The notes under the pieces are model-generated. The model was not told the origin of the DNA, ran no database searches, and saw only the letters and a program-made list of their open reading frames with translations. 64,000 nt of DNA from Deltaproteobacteria bacterium (lineage in GTDB: Bacteria > Desulfobacterota > Desulfobacteria > Desulfobacterales > SpSt-501): positions 1-64,000 of the forward strand of contig JACRCN010000105.1 in assembly GCA_016219005.1 (NCBI GenBank), written 5' to 3'. A program made the position numbers and the translations under genes. Of the stretch, positions 16,559 to 24,860 are shown piece after piece (within the stretch, counting starts at the first letter, position 1; each line of letters starts with the position of its first letter).

Positions 16559-18214
16559 ATGGCTGAAGAACTCCGCAGAGGAACCGATCCTGCCGTCGAG
16601 GTTTCGCCGGGAGATGATAGTTCCCCCTGGAGCCCCTTCCGCCATTCCACCTTCACAGTTCTTTGGATTGCCACCGTCGTCTCAAACATTGGCACCTGGA
16701 TGCAGAATGCTGCCGCAGGTTGGCTGATGACCGGGCTCAATCCGGACCCGCTCTTCGTGGCGCTGGTCCAGGTTGCGACCTCGCTACCGATGTTCCTGTT
16801 CGTCCTGCCTGCGGGCGCACTGGCCGATATTATTGATCGCCGCCATCTCTTGCTCGCCGTGCAGATAGCTGCAGCAGCGATCATTGCGGTCTTGAGCATA
16901 CTGGTCGCAACTGACCGGGCTACCCCGCTTATGCTCCTCGCATTCACCTTTCTTGCCGGAAGTGCCGCGGCACTTATCTCTCCGGCTTGGCAGGCGATCG
17001 TACCTCAGTTGGTGCCCCGCCGAGAGCTGTCATCGGCGGTAGCCCTGAACAGTGTCGGCTTCAACGTCAGCCGGGCGGTGGGACCTGCGCTGGCTGGGCT
17101 GATTATCGCGGCCATGGGATTGGCTGCGCCATTCTGGCTGAATGCCGTCAGCTACCTCGGTGTGATCGCTTCCTTGATCTGGTGGCACGAATCCGGAAGC
17201 CGCACCCCTCACCTGCCTGCCGAGCGATTCTTTTCAGCAATCCGGATTGGCCTCCGCCATGCCCGGCATAATTCACACCTGCGTGCAACTCTCCTTCGCG
17301 CGGCTGGATTTTTCCCGTTTGCAAGCGCCTATTGGGCGCTCCTGCCGCTTGTGGCTCGGCACCAGGTGGCGGGCGGGCCCGAGGTCTACGGGTTTCTCCT
17401 TGGAGCGATCAGTGCGGGTGCCGCGGGCGGGGCCTTTGGGTTGCCTTGGTTGAAATCGTATATGGGAGCGGACAAGCTGGTTGCAGCAGGCACGATCGGT
17501 ACCGCGGCCGCACTGGTTCTGTTCGGCTTGGCGCGTAATCAGGCGACCGCGCTTTGCGCAAGTCTAGTAGCCGGTGTTTCGTGGATTGCCGTGCTTGCCA
17601 CCATCAACGTTTCAGCGCAGCTGGCGTTGCCCGGCTGGGTGCGTGGCCGCGGTCTTGCCGTGTACGCTGCAGTCATGTTCGGCGGCATCTCCATCGGCAG
17701 CGGCCTTTGGGGCCAGGTTGCCGCCCTGATCGGCCTCCCCGGAGCTCATTTCGCGGCGGCCGCAGCAGCGCTTGCTTCCGTCCCACTGCTGTGGCGGAAA
17801 AAACTCCAGACCCATCACGAAGCCGACCTGATGCCGTCGATGCACTGGCCGGCGCCGGTGCATTCTCAGGAAACCGATAACGAAAGAGGGCCGCTGCTGG
17901 TGGCCGTCGAATACCGCATCGATCCTCGAAACCGCAATGAATTCCTTCACGCCCTCGAAAGACTTTCCCATGCGCGCCGTCGCGACGGCGCATACGGGTG
18001 GGGTGTCTTCGAGGACGCGGCCGTGGACGGGAGATACTTAGAGATATTCCTTGTGGAATCGTGGCTGGAACATTTGCGGCAGCACGAACGCGTAACAAAT
18101 GCAGATCGCCTCCTTCAAAATGCAGTCCATCAATTCCATATAGAGGGAACCCCAAGAGTCACCCATTTTATCGATTCCGCACCGGGAGAAGTACGTACGC
18201 CCAAGGAGAAATAA
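16559..18214 (+). CDS. MFS exporter with C-terminal ABM-like domain (MFS_3 type)
   Basis: 551 residues. About 12 membrane helices fill residues 20-410. The opening SPFRHSTFTVLWIATVVSNI and the WMQNAAAGWLM stretch are typical of the MFS_3/EntS-like exporters. The last 110 residues form a soluble domain (VAVEYRIDPRNRNEF, ESWLEHLRQHERVT) that resembles a degenerate ABM barrel and is a regular part of this transporter subfamily. It is an inner-membrane proton-driven exporter, with substrate unknown. Its position behind the amidohydrolase suggests that it removes a toxic small molecule or reaction product. Confidence 0.8.
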   Translation: MAEELRRGTDPAVEVSPGDDSSPWSPFRHSTFTVLWIATVVSNIGTWMQNAAAGWLMTGLNPDPLFVALVQVATSLPMFLFVLPAGALADIIDRRHLLLAVQIAAAAIIAVLSILVATDRATPLMLLAFTFLAGSAAALISPAWQAIVPQLVPRRELSSAVALNSVGFNVSRAVGPALAGLIIAAMGLAAPFWLNAVSYLGVIASLIWWHESGSRTPHLPAERFFSAIRIGLRHARHNSHLRATLLRAAGFFPFASAYWALLPLVARHQVAGGPEVYGFLLGAISAGAAGGAFGLPWLKSYMGADKLVAAGTIGTAAALVLFGLARNQATALCASLVAGVSWIAVLATINVSAQLALPGWVRGRGLAVYAAVMFGGISIGSGLWGQVAALIGLPGAHFAAAAAALASVPLLWRKKLQTHHEADLMPSMHWPAPVHSQETDNERGPLLVAVEYRIDPRNRNEFLHALERLSHARRRDGAYGWGVFEDAAVDGRYLEIFLVESWLEHLRQHERVTNADRLLQNAVHQFHIEGTPRVTHFIDSAPGEVRTPKEK

Positions 18215-18283
18215 TCACGGGGATAGGATCAGGCTTTAAGAGATATTTTTAAATGCTATCCGAGAAATCAGGACGTTCGCCAA

Positions 18284-19507
18284 ATGAATAAGTGCCCGCT
18301 GCGTATTTGGCTCGCAATGATCCCCCTGCTCATGTCTGGATGCGGTCTGGGGCCGTCCTTGATGCGCGCTAATCACCTCACGTACAATGATGCCGTTCAA
18401 TTAACCGAGCGCCAGGAGCTTCTTCTTAATATTGTACGGCTAAGATACAATGAAGGGCCGGAATTTCTCAAAACGAGCTCCATTTCAACTCAATTCAGCA
18501 TTGATTTATCCGCTGCCGCCGGGGCGCAAGTTGGCGATGATCAAGAACAGAGGACCAACCTGGTAAACATTGGAGGCACCGCAGGGTATTCAGAACGGCC
18601 TACGATTACGTTCACTCCGCAAAACGAGAAGGAATTCACCCAACAACTCATATCCCCCATTGAGCTGGAGGTTATCTTTCTCTTGATCAACTATGGCTGG
18701 GATTTTGATCGGGTCCTGCGGCTGACTTCAGAAGGCATCAATGGACTCCGGAACGATACGATTCGCGAAGCTCCCTTTGAAAATCATGTACTGCATTTGC
18801 GCGAATATTCCCAGACGGTTAAAAATCTGGGAAGACTGCAACAGCTGGGTTTGGTCGAAGTATCATTTGAGTCCGAAGAAATCGGCGTATCCGGTCCCAT
18901 CAGCGCCGAGAAAGTCGGTCTTAACGACATTCTAAAAGCCAACAAGGACAACTTTAAACTAGAGTATCAGGAAGGAACGAAATCTTATTATCTCAAGAAA
19001 GTCAATCGGAACCTGGTTTTGCGGTTTAGTCGAAACGCATCTCAGCACGCTGAGCTGCAGCAGATTGTCAAGCGCTTAAACCTAGCCCCCGATGTTCAAA
19101 GCTATCGGATTGTAAATGCTCCTGGATCCCAAATCAAGGCATCCGAATTTTCACCAGAGTTGAATGATTTCATTCTATCCACACGTTCCGTGCTGGGAAC
19201 CATGGCCTATCTGGCGCAGGGCGTTACGGTACCCGAGCAACACTTAGAGACTGGGGTGGTTTCAATGAACCCGAAAGATGGCTCGGCTAACGGAACTATT
19301 TCCGACCTGTTTCAAGTTAAAGTTCGTAAAGAGAAACCCACTAACGCCAGTTTGGCGGTACCTTACAAAGGTTATTGGTTTTACATAGACGAAACCGATA
19401 TTTCCTCAAAACGAACGATTGGCGTTCTTAATTCTCTGATGCGGCTAAAGGTTAGAGCCGCCGGTGGGCAAAATATTCCAATTCTGACATTACCGGTGGG
19501 CCGATAA
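18284..19507 (+). CDS. Predicted lipoprotein of unknown function
   Basis: 407 residues. A lipoprotein signal peptide ends in LLMSGCGLG, giving Cys20 as the lipidated residue. The next residue is Gly, so export to the outer membrane is allowed. The body is mixed alpha/beta with no catalytic motif that I recognise; regions such as QLTERQELLLNIVRLRY and SPIELEVIFLLINYGW suggest helical packing. The gene is clearly more AT-rich than its neighbours, which points to a different origin. It stands alone between the exporter and the metF-like gene, with weak spacing to both. I cannot assign a function. Confidence 0.65.
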   Translation: MNKCPLRIWLAMIPLLMSGCGLGPSLMRANHLTYNDAVQLTERQELLLNIVRLRYNEGPEFLKTSSISTQFSIDLSAAAGAQVGDDQEQRTNLVNIGGTAGYSERPTITFTPQNEKEFTQQLISPIELEVIFLLINYGWDFDRVLRLTSEGINGLRNDTIREAPFENHVLHLREYSQTVKNLGRLQQLGLVEVSFESEEIGVSGPISAEKVGLNDILKANKDNFKLEYQEGTKSYYLKKVNRNLVLRFSRNASQHAELQQIVKRLNLAPDVQSYRIVNAPGSQIKASEFSPELNDFILSTRSVLGTMAYLAQGVTVPEQHLETGVVSMNPKDGSANGTISDLFQVKVRKEKPTNASLAVPYKGYWFYIDETDISSKRTIGVLNSLMRLKVRAAGGQNIPILTLPVGR

Positions 19508-19699
19508 AAGGATTTATCAATGACGGAGTTTAAAAAGCTTGTCCGGATTACATGTATATCGGCGCCATTTCCTGCAAGAGCCGTTAGCGCTGAACTGAAA
19601 ATGGTGGTACCTTGTGTCTGCCCTGCGATCTTCCGACATGGAAATACCCGAACCCTACCATTAAATCCTGGCCGGCGGGCCAGCAGGAGGGTGTGACTG

Positions 19700-21274
19700 A
19701 TGCTGCGTGTATTCCAGAACGACATCCAGGACCCGAAGCGGTTCGTTATCACTATGGAGCTCGTGCCAGGAAGGGAACCGGCAGGCAGGTCGGTCGACAC
19801 CATAAAGGCTATGGCGGCAGACGCATTTGCCGACGGCCGGGTCTCCGCCGTCTCCATCACCGACAATCCGGGCGGCAATCCGGCGCTCAGCCCTGATGTG
19901 ATCGGCCACGACATCTTCAAGGTCGGGATGGACGTCATAGTCCATTTCACTTGCCGAGACGCCAACCGGATCGGTATGGAAAGCCGGGCCTTGCAGCTCG
20001 CCATGATGGGCATGAAGAATATCCTGGCGCTGACCGGTGATTACATAGGCAAAGGCTTTGCGGGTCAGGGCGCACCCGTATTCGACCTCGATTCGGTGAC
20101 GTTGCTGGTCATGCTCCGGATGCTGGGAAAGCGCGTTCAGCAGTCTGGCGATCCCGACATGTTTTTTGCGGGTTGCGCCGTGTCGCCGTTTAAAAGCCGT
20201 CGGGGAGAGGCTTTCGCACAGTATGCCAAACTCTGCCGGAAAGTGGCCGCCGGCGCTCGATTCGCCATTACTCAGCTTGGCTACGACGCCGACCGGTTCA
20301 AAGAGCTGCTGGACGTCCAGCGCCGGTTCGGGCTTGACTTGCCTACCCTGGGTTCGGTTTACGTTTTAACGCCTGTGTCGGCGCGAATCATGAACGCCGG
20401 CAAAGTCCCCGGAGCCATGGTCTCTGATGCGTTGTTGAATAAAGTCATCCGGGAGTGGCGGGACAAAAAGCAGGGCCGGGCCCTGGCCGTCGAGCGTGCG
20501 GCACGGCTGGGAGCCGTGCTGAAAGGTCTGGGCTACCGTGGCGTCCACCTTGCCGGCGTCCAGCGCGGTTTTGATCTCGCCGGCCGGATCTTGGACCGGA
20601 TGGGGCAGCTCGAGGATCAATGGCGGGATTTCCTGGGCGATTTCGCACCAGGCATGAACAGAGAGGGCTGTCCCGGGGGAGAAGAGGAAGCGGTCAGGTC
20701 AACGGTGTGCTCCCGCAGCGCGAGCCTTTTGTTTCCAGACAGGATGCACTTTCGTTTTCTCAAGGTTGTCCACGATCAGCTCTTCAATTTCGATGCGCCA
20801 TGGGCTCCGCTCCTCCGATCGGTTGCCAGCCGGCTCAACCGCCGGGCCGCCGGCAGGCTTCTGGTGCAGCTGCTTGAGGATCCGGCTAAAGCCCTTCTGC
20901 TCGAATGTCGGCGCTGCGGAGATTGCGCTATCCAGCACGTAGCATTTCTTTGCCCCGAATCCCAATGCCCGAAACACATCCGCAACGGCGCCTGCGGCGG
21001 CAGTCGGAATGGGTGCTGTGAGGTGTTTCCCGAGCGGAAGTGCGTTTGGTTCAGGGCCTGGGAGCGTTGGGCCGATGCGGGACACCCGGAGGAGATGATA
21101 ACCGACTGCATCCCACCGAGGCTGTGGGAACTGGAGGGCACTTCGTCCTGGCTGAACTTCCACCTCCAGCGTGACCACCAGAGTGCTTCTGGAGAAATCC
21201 TGCGGGCCTGCCGTGCAGCCGAATGCCGGATTCCTCCCTATATTCCACGGTGGGCCATTCACCGCCTGCGGTGA
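19700..21274 (+). CDS. MetF-MetV-like fusion: methylenetetrahydrofolate reductase with MTHFR_C domain
   Basis: 524 residues. Residues 10-300 are a MetF-type TIM barrel that binds FAD (ITMELVPGREP, VSITDNPGGNP, HFTCRDANR). Residues 340-450 hold the Cys-rich MTHFR_C module with CRRCGDC, CPESQCPKHIRNGACGG and GCCEV. In acetogens and sulfate reducers this module is usually the separate MetV partner of MetF in the methyl branch of the Wood-Ljungdahl pathway. The last 25 residues after LQRDHQS look unrelated to the family. GGAGGG before the ATG supports the start. The substrate reaction is 5,10-methylene- to 5-methyl-tetrahydrofolate. No other pathway gene is adjacent. Confidence 0.8.
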   Translation: MLRVFQNDIQDPKRFVITMELVPGREPAGRSVDTIKAMAADAFADGRVSAVSITDNPGGNPALSPDVIGHDIFKVGMDVIVHFTCRDANRIGMESRALQLAMMGMKNILALTGDYIGKGFAGQGAPVFDLDSVTLLVMLRMLGKRVQQSGDPDMFFAGCAVSPFKSRRGEAFAQYAKLCRKVAAGARFAITQLGYDADRFKELLDVQRRFGLDLPTLGSVYVLTPVSARIMNAGKVPGAMVSDALLNKVIREWRDKKQGRALAVERAARLGAVLKGLGYRGVHLAGVQRGFDLAGRILDRMGQLEDQWRDFLGDFAPGMNREGCPGGEEEAVRSTVCSRSASLLFPDRMHFRFLKVVHDQLFNFDAPWAPLLRSVASRLNRRAAGRLLVQLLEDPAKALLLECRRCGDCAIQHVAFLCPESQCPKHIRNGACGGSRNGCCEVFPERKCVWFRAWERWADAGHPEEMITDCIPPRLWELEGTSSWLNFHLQRDHQSASGEILRACRAAECRIPPYIPRWAIHRLR

Positions 21275-21472
21275 CACCGGCTGATTGCTTCCGACAACTG
21301 CTTCCATCGTAACCGATTGCCAAGTGCGACCACGTGCATTATTGAATAGGATAAACCGAACACCGCTGGTTTTTCCATCGTCGCGCCAACCGGCGTCAAA
21401 TCGCCACAGCCGTGGCGAAACTTTTCCTGCGCTCACGTGCGTCTGAACTCAACCCAAGCAGGAGGCAACTGC

Positions 21473-24400
21473 ATGGCAACATCAGCGGGCACATCCACCG
21501 GCACGGATCGAAACTTGCTCTGGTTCAAGGATGCCGTCCTTTACCAGTTGCACGTCAAAAGCTTCTTTGACAGCGATGGAGACGGTGTCGGCGACTTCAA
21601 CGGACTCAGCCAGAAGCTGGACTACCTCCAGGAATTGGGAGTGTCGACTCTCTGGCTGATGCCGTTTTGCCGTTCCCCGCTTCGCGACGACGGCTACGAC
21701 ATATCGGATTACCGGGCGATTCACCCGGCCTACGGCACTCTGAAGGACTTCAGGGCTTTTCTGAAACAGGCCCACCAGCGCGGTCTGCGGGTAATCACCG
21801 AACTGATTCTCAATCACACCTCCGATCAGCACCCCTGGTTCCAGCGCGCGCGCCGCTCCAAGGCCGGAAGTCCCTGGCGGGATTGGTATGTCTGGAGCGA
21901 CACGCCGCAACGCTTCACCGAGGCGCGCGTGATCTTCCAGGATTTTGAATCCTCCAACTGGACCTGGGACCCGGTCGCCGGCGCCTATTTCTGGCACCGC
22001 TTTTATTCCCACCAGCCGGATTTGAACTACGACAACCCGGCGGTCCGTAAGGCCATCCACGATATCGTCGAGTTCTGGTTCAGGCTGGGAGTTGATGGAC
22101 TCCGCCTGGACGCTGTCCCCTACCTTTTCGAGCGGGACGGAACCAACTGTGAAAACCTTCCTGAATCGCACCAATTCCTGAAGGAACTCAGGGCCCATGC
22201 GGACGCCAAATTCCAGGGCCGCATACTGTTGGCCGAAGCCAACCAATGGCCGGAGGATGCCGTGGCCTATTTCGGCGAGGGCGACGAGTGCCACATGGCA
22301 TTTCACTTCCCGCTGATGCCCAGGCTTTTCATGGCCGTCCACATGGAAGACAGCTTTCCCATTCGGGACATCCTTCAGCAGACCCCCGCCATACCGGAAA
22401 CCTGCCAGTGGGCCATCTTTTTGCGCAACCACGACGAGTTGACCTTGGAGATGGTCACCGATGAAGAACGCGACTACATGTACCGCGTCTATGCCCAAGA
22501 CCCTCGCATGCGGATCAACTTGGGAATCCGCCGCAGGCTCTTCCCTCTGCTAGGCAATCACCGGCGGCGAACGGAGCTGGTCAACGCCCTGCTTTTTTCG
22601 CTGCCGGGGACGCCGATCATCTATTACGGCGACGAAATCGGCATGGGCGACAACGTTTACCTCGGCGACCGAGACGGAGTCCGGACGCCGATGCAATGGA
22701 GCACCGACCGGAATGCGGGGTTCTCGCATGCCGACCCTCAGAAACTGTTTTTGCCGGTGATCATCTCGCCCGAATATCATTGCGAGGTCATTAACGTTGA
22801 AGTCCAGGAGAACAATCCCCACTCCGTCCTGTGGTGGATGCGAAGGTTGATTTCCCTCCGAAATCAATTCAAAGCCTTCAGCCGCGGCAGCATCGAGGCC
22901 CTCAACCCTGACAATTCCCGCATCTTCGCCTTCGTGCGCCGGTTTCAGGACGAACGGCTGCTGGTGGTTGCCAACCTGTCGCGCTTCGTTCAGTATGCCG
23001 ATCTCGACCTGGCAGCCTATCAGGGCATGGTGCCCGTGGAACTTTTCGGCAAGACGGCCTTCCCGGCCATTCAGTCCACTCCGTATTTCCTGTCCATAGG
23101 CCCGCATAGCTTCTTCTGGTTTTACCTGACTCCCGGTCAAGCCGCCGTGGAGACTGTCTCCAAGATACCGGAAGCCCCTGCGCTGCCGGTGCTCGAGGTA
23201 GATCTGGATTGGCGACATTCTTTCCCCGGCAAAGCGGACAGGCCCGCTCTGGAGGAAGCGCTTTCCGCCTTTGTCACCCGCAGCCCATGGTTTGCTAGCC
23301 GCGCACGACCCCTCAAACGCACGCGCATCCATGAGGTGTTTCCGCTGATCCAAGGGTCGCGCCGCTGGTACCTGGTATTGCTCAAGGCGGAGTTTCTCAC
23401 CGGCGATGCCGAAATCTACACAGTTCCTCTCACCTGCGCCGACGGCCCCGAAGCCGAGAGGCTGCTGGCCGAGCATCCCGCCGCCGCCGTGGCCACCCTG
23501 AAGTTCAAGGCAGGCCGTGGAACATGCCTGCTGGCCGATGCGTCGGCGGACCCTGGCTTCGGGGAAATGATGTTGCAGGCACTTTTTCAAAGACGGCACA
23601 TCCCCGGCAAGCGTTCGTCCCTCCGGGCAACGACCACGCCGGCCTTCCGCAAGCTTCAGGCCAAAAACCCGGCCTTCCCGTCGTCCAGGATCATGCCGGT
23701 CGAGCAGCGCAACACAACGCTTCGATTCGGCGACCGTTTTGTGCTCAAGTTCATCCGACGACCGGCCCCCGGTATCAACCCGGCTCTTGAAATCGGCCGC
23801 CTGCTGACCGAAAAAGGATTCCCCCACTGTGCCCCCGTGGACGGCGCGCTGGAGCTGCAAGCAGATAACGGCGAGCTTATGACCGTCGCCGTTTTGCAGG
23901 ATTACGTGATCCACCAGGGGGATGCATGGAGCTGCGCACTGAGCCATCTGCGGGGGTTCTTTGAATCCGTCCGGATACGGCATGCGGGAGAAGCTCCGCC
24001 GGAGCTACCACCCGCATCGCCGGCCGCACTGATTAAAATACCTCCCCCGCCCGAGGCGCTCGAGTCCATCGGCGAGTTTCTCGAGCTCGCCCGGCTGCTG
24101 GGCCGGCGCACGGCGGCGATGCATGCCTGCCTGGCCTCGGTCACGAACCGGCCCGAATTCGAGCCGGAACCCTTTTCGAAACTCTACCAGCGCAGCCTCT
24201 ATCAATCCATGCGCACGCTGACCGGCAGGTCTCTTCCCCTTTTGCGTTGGCAATTCAACCGATTGTCTGAAGACGCACGCGGGCTGGCGGCCGACGTGCT
24301 GGGGCGGGAACCCGCGATCAACGAGCGCTTCAAGGCGCTCCTCAACAGCAAGATCACCGCGCTTCGGATCCGCTGCCACGGTGACTACCAGCTCCAACAA

Positions 24401-24826
24401 GCGCTATATACCGGCAGCGATTTTGTCATCATCGGCTTTGAAGGCAACCCTGCCCGTCCGATTACGGAACGCTGCATCAAGCGCAGCGCGCTATGGGATG
24501 TGGCCGGCATGCTGCGGTCGTTCCATTATGTCTCCCATGCCGCGCTGGTTGAAGAGGAAAACCTTACCGGCGGCCATGTCGACGAGGGCCTGATGCGCGG
24601 CTGGGCGGAGTTCTGGAACCGCTGGGTCAGCGCTCAATTTTTGACGAGTTACCTGCTGGAGACGACCGGCAGCCGGTTGGTGCCCGCAGGCCGTGAGGAA
24701 CTCCAGCTGCTGCTGGACACGTTGCTTCTGGAGTGCGCCGTGGGTGAACTGGGTCATGAAATACAGCACCGCCCGCAGTGGGCCAAAATCCCGCTAACCG
24801 CGATCCGGGAACTGCTCAGCCCATGA
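21473..24826 (+). CDS. treS: Trehalose synthase-maltokinase fusion (TreS-Mak), kinase probably defective
   Basis: 1117 residues. Residues 1-560 are a GH13 trehalose synthase with nucleophile Asp213 (LRLDAVPYLFE), acid/base Glu255 (LAEANQW) and Asp321 (NHDELTLE), which isomerises maltose and trehalose. Residues 600-1117 are a maltokinase of the Pep2/Mak type with the catalytic loop HGD at 969-971. The metal-binding Asp of the expected DFEGEP motif is Gly988 (IIGFEGNPARP), a one-base change, so phosphorylation of maltose is doubtful. AGGAGG before the ATG at 21473 sets the start. It heads a four-gene plus-strand run with treZ, the GH57 gene and malQ. Confidence 0.9.
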   Translation: MATSAGTSTGTDRNLLWFKDAVLYQLHVKSFFDSDGDGVGDFNGLSQKLDYLQELGVSTLWLMPFCRSPLRDDGYDISDYRAIHPAYGTLKDFRAFLKQAHQRGLRVITELILNHTSDQHPWFQRARRSKAGSPWRDWYVWSDTPQRFTEARVIFQDFESSNWTWDPVAGAYFWHRFYSHQPDLNYDNPAVRKAIHDIVEFWFRLGVDGLRLDAVPYLFERDGTNCENLPESHQFLKELRAHADAKFQGRILLAEANQWPEDAVAYFGEGDECHMAFHFPLMPRLFMAVHMEDSFPIRDILQQTPAIPETCQWAIFLRNHDELTLEMVTDEERDYMYRVYAQDPRMRINLGIRRRLFPLLGNHRRRTELVNALLFSLPGTPIIYYGDEIGMGDNVYLGDRDGVRTPMQWSTDRNAGFSHADPQKLFLPVIISPEYHCEVINVEVQENNPHSVLWWMRRLISLRNQFKAFSRGSIEALNPDNSRIFAFVRRFQDERLLVVANLSRFVQYADLDLAAYQGMVPVELFGKTAFPAIQSTPYFLSIGPHSFFWFYLTPGQAAVETVSKIPEAPALPVLEVDLDWRHSFPGKADRPALEEALSAFVTRSPWFASRARPLKRTRIHEVFPLIQGSRRWYLVLLKAEFLTGDAEIYTVPLTCADGPEAERLLAEHPAAAVATLKFKAGRGTCLLADASADPGFGEMMLQALFQRRHIPGKRSSLRATTTPAFRKLQAKNPAFPSSRIMPVEQRNTTLRFGDRFVLKFIRRPAPGINPALEIGRLLTEKGFPHCAPVDGALELQADNGELMTVAVLQDYVIHQGDAWSCALSHLRGFFESVRIRHAGEAPPELPPASPAALIKIPPPPEALESIGEFLELARLLGRRTAAMHACLASVTNRPEFEPEPFSKLYQRSLYQSMRTLTGRSLPLLRWQFNRLSEDARGLAADVLGREPAINERFKALLNSKITALRIRCHGDYQLQQALYTGSDFVIIGFEGNPARPITERCIKRSALWDVAGMLRSFHYVSHAALVEEENLTGGHVDEGLMRGWAEFWNRWVSAQFLTSYLLETTGSRLVPAGREELQLLLDTLLLECAVGELGHEIQHRPQWAKIPLTAIRELLSP

Positions 24827-24860
24827 CGGGGGCCGCACCTGCGGGGAAAAGAGGAAACCC

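Noticed and set aside
22550-23983. A 477-codon open frame on the minus strand
   Set aside because: Antisense to treS-mak, with no family match and no ribosome site.
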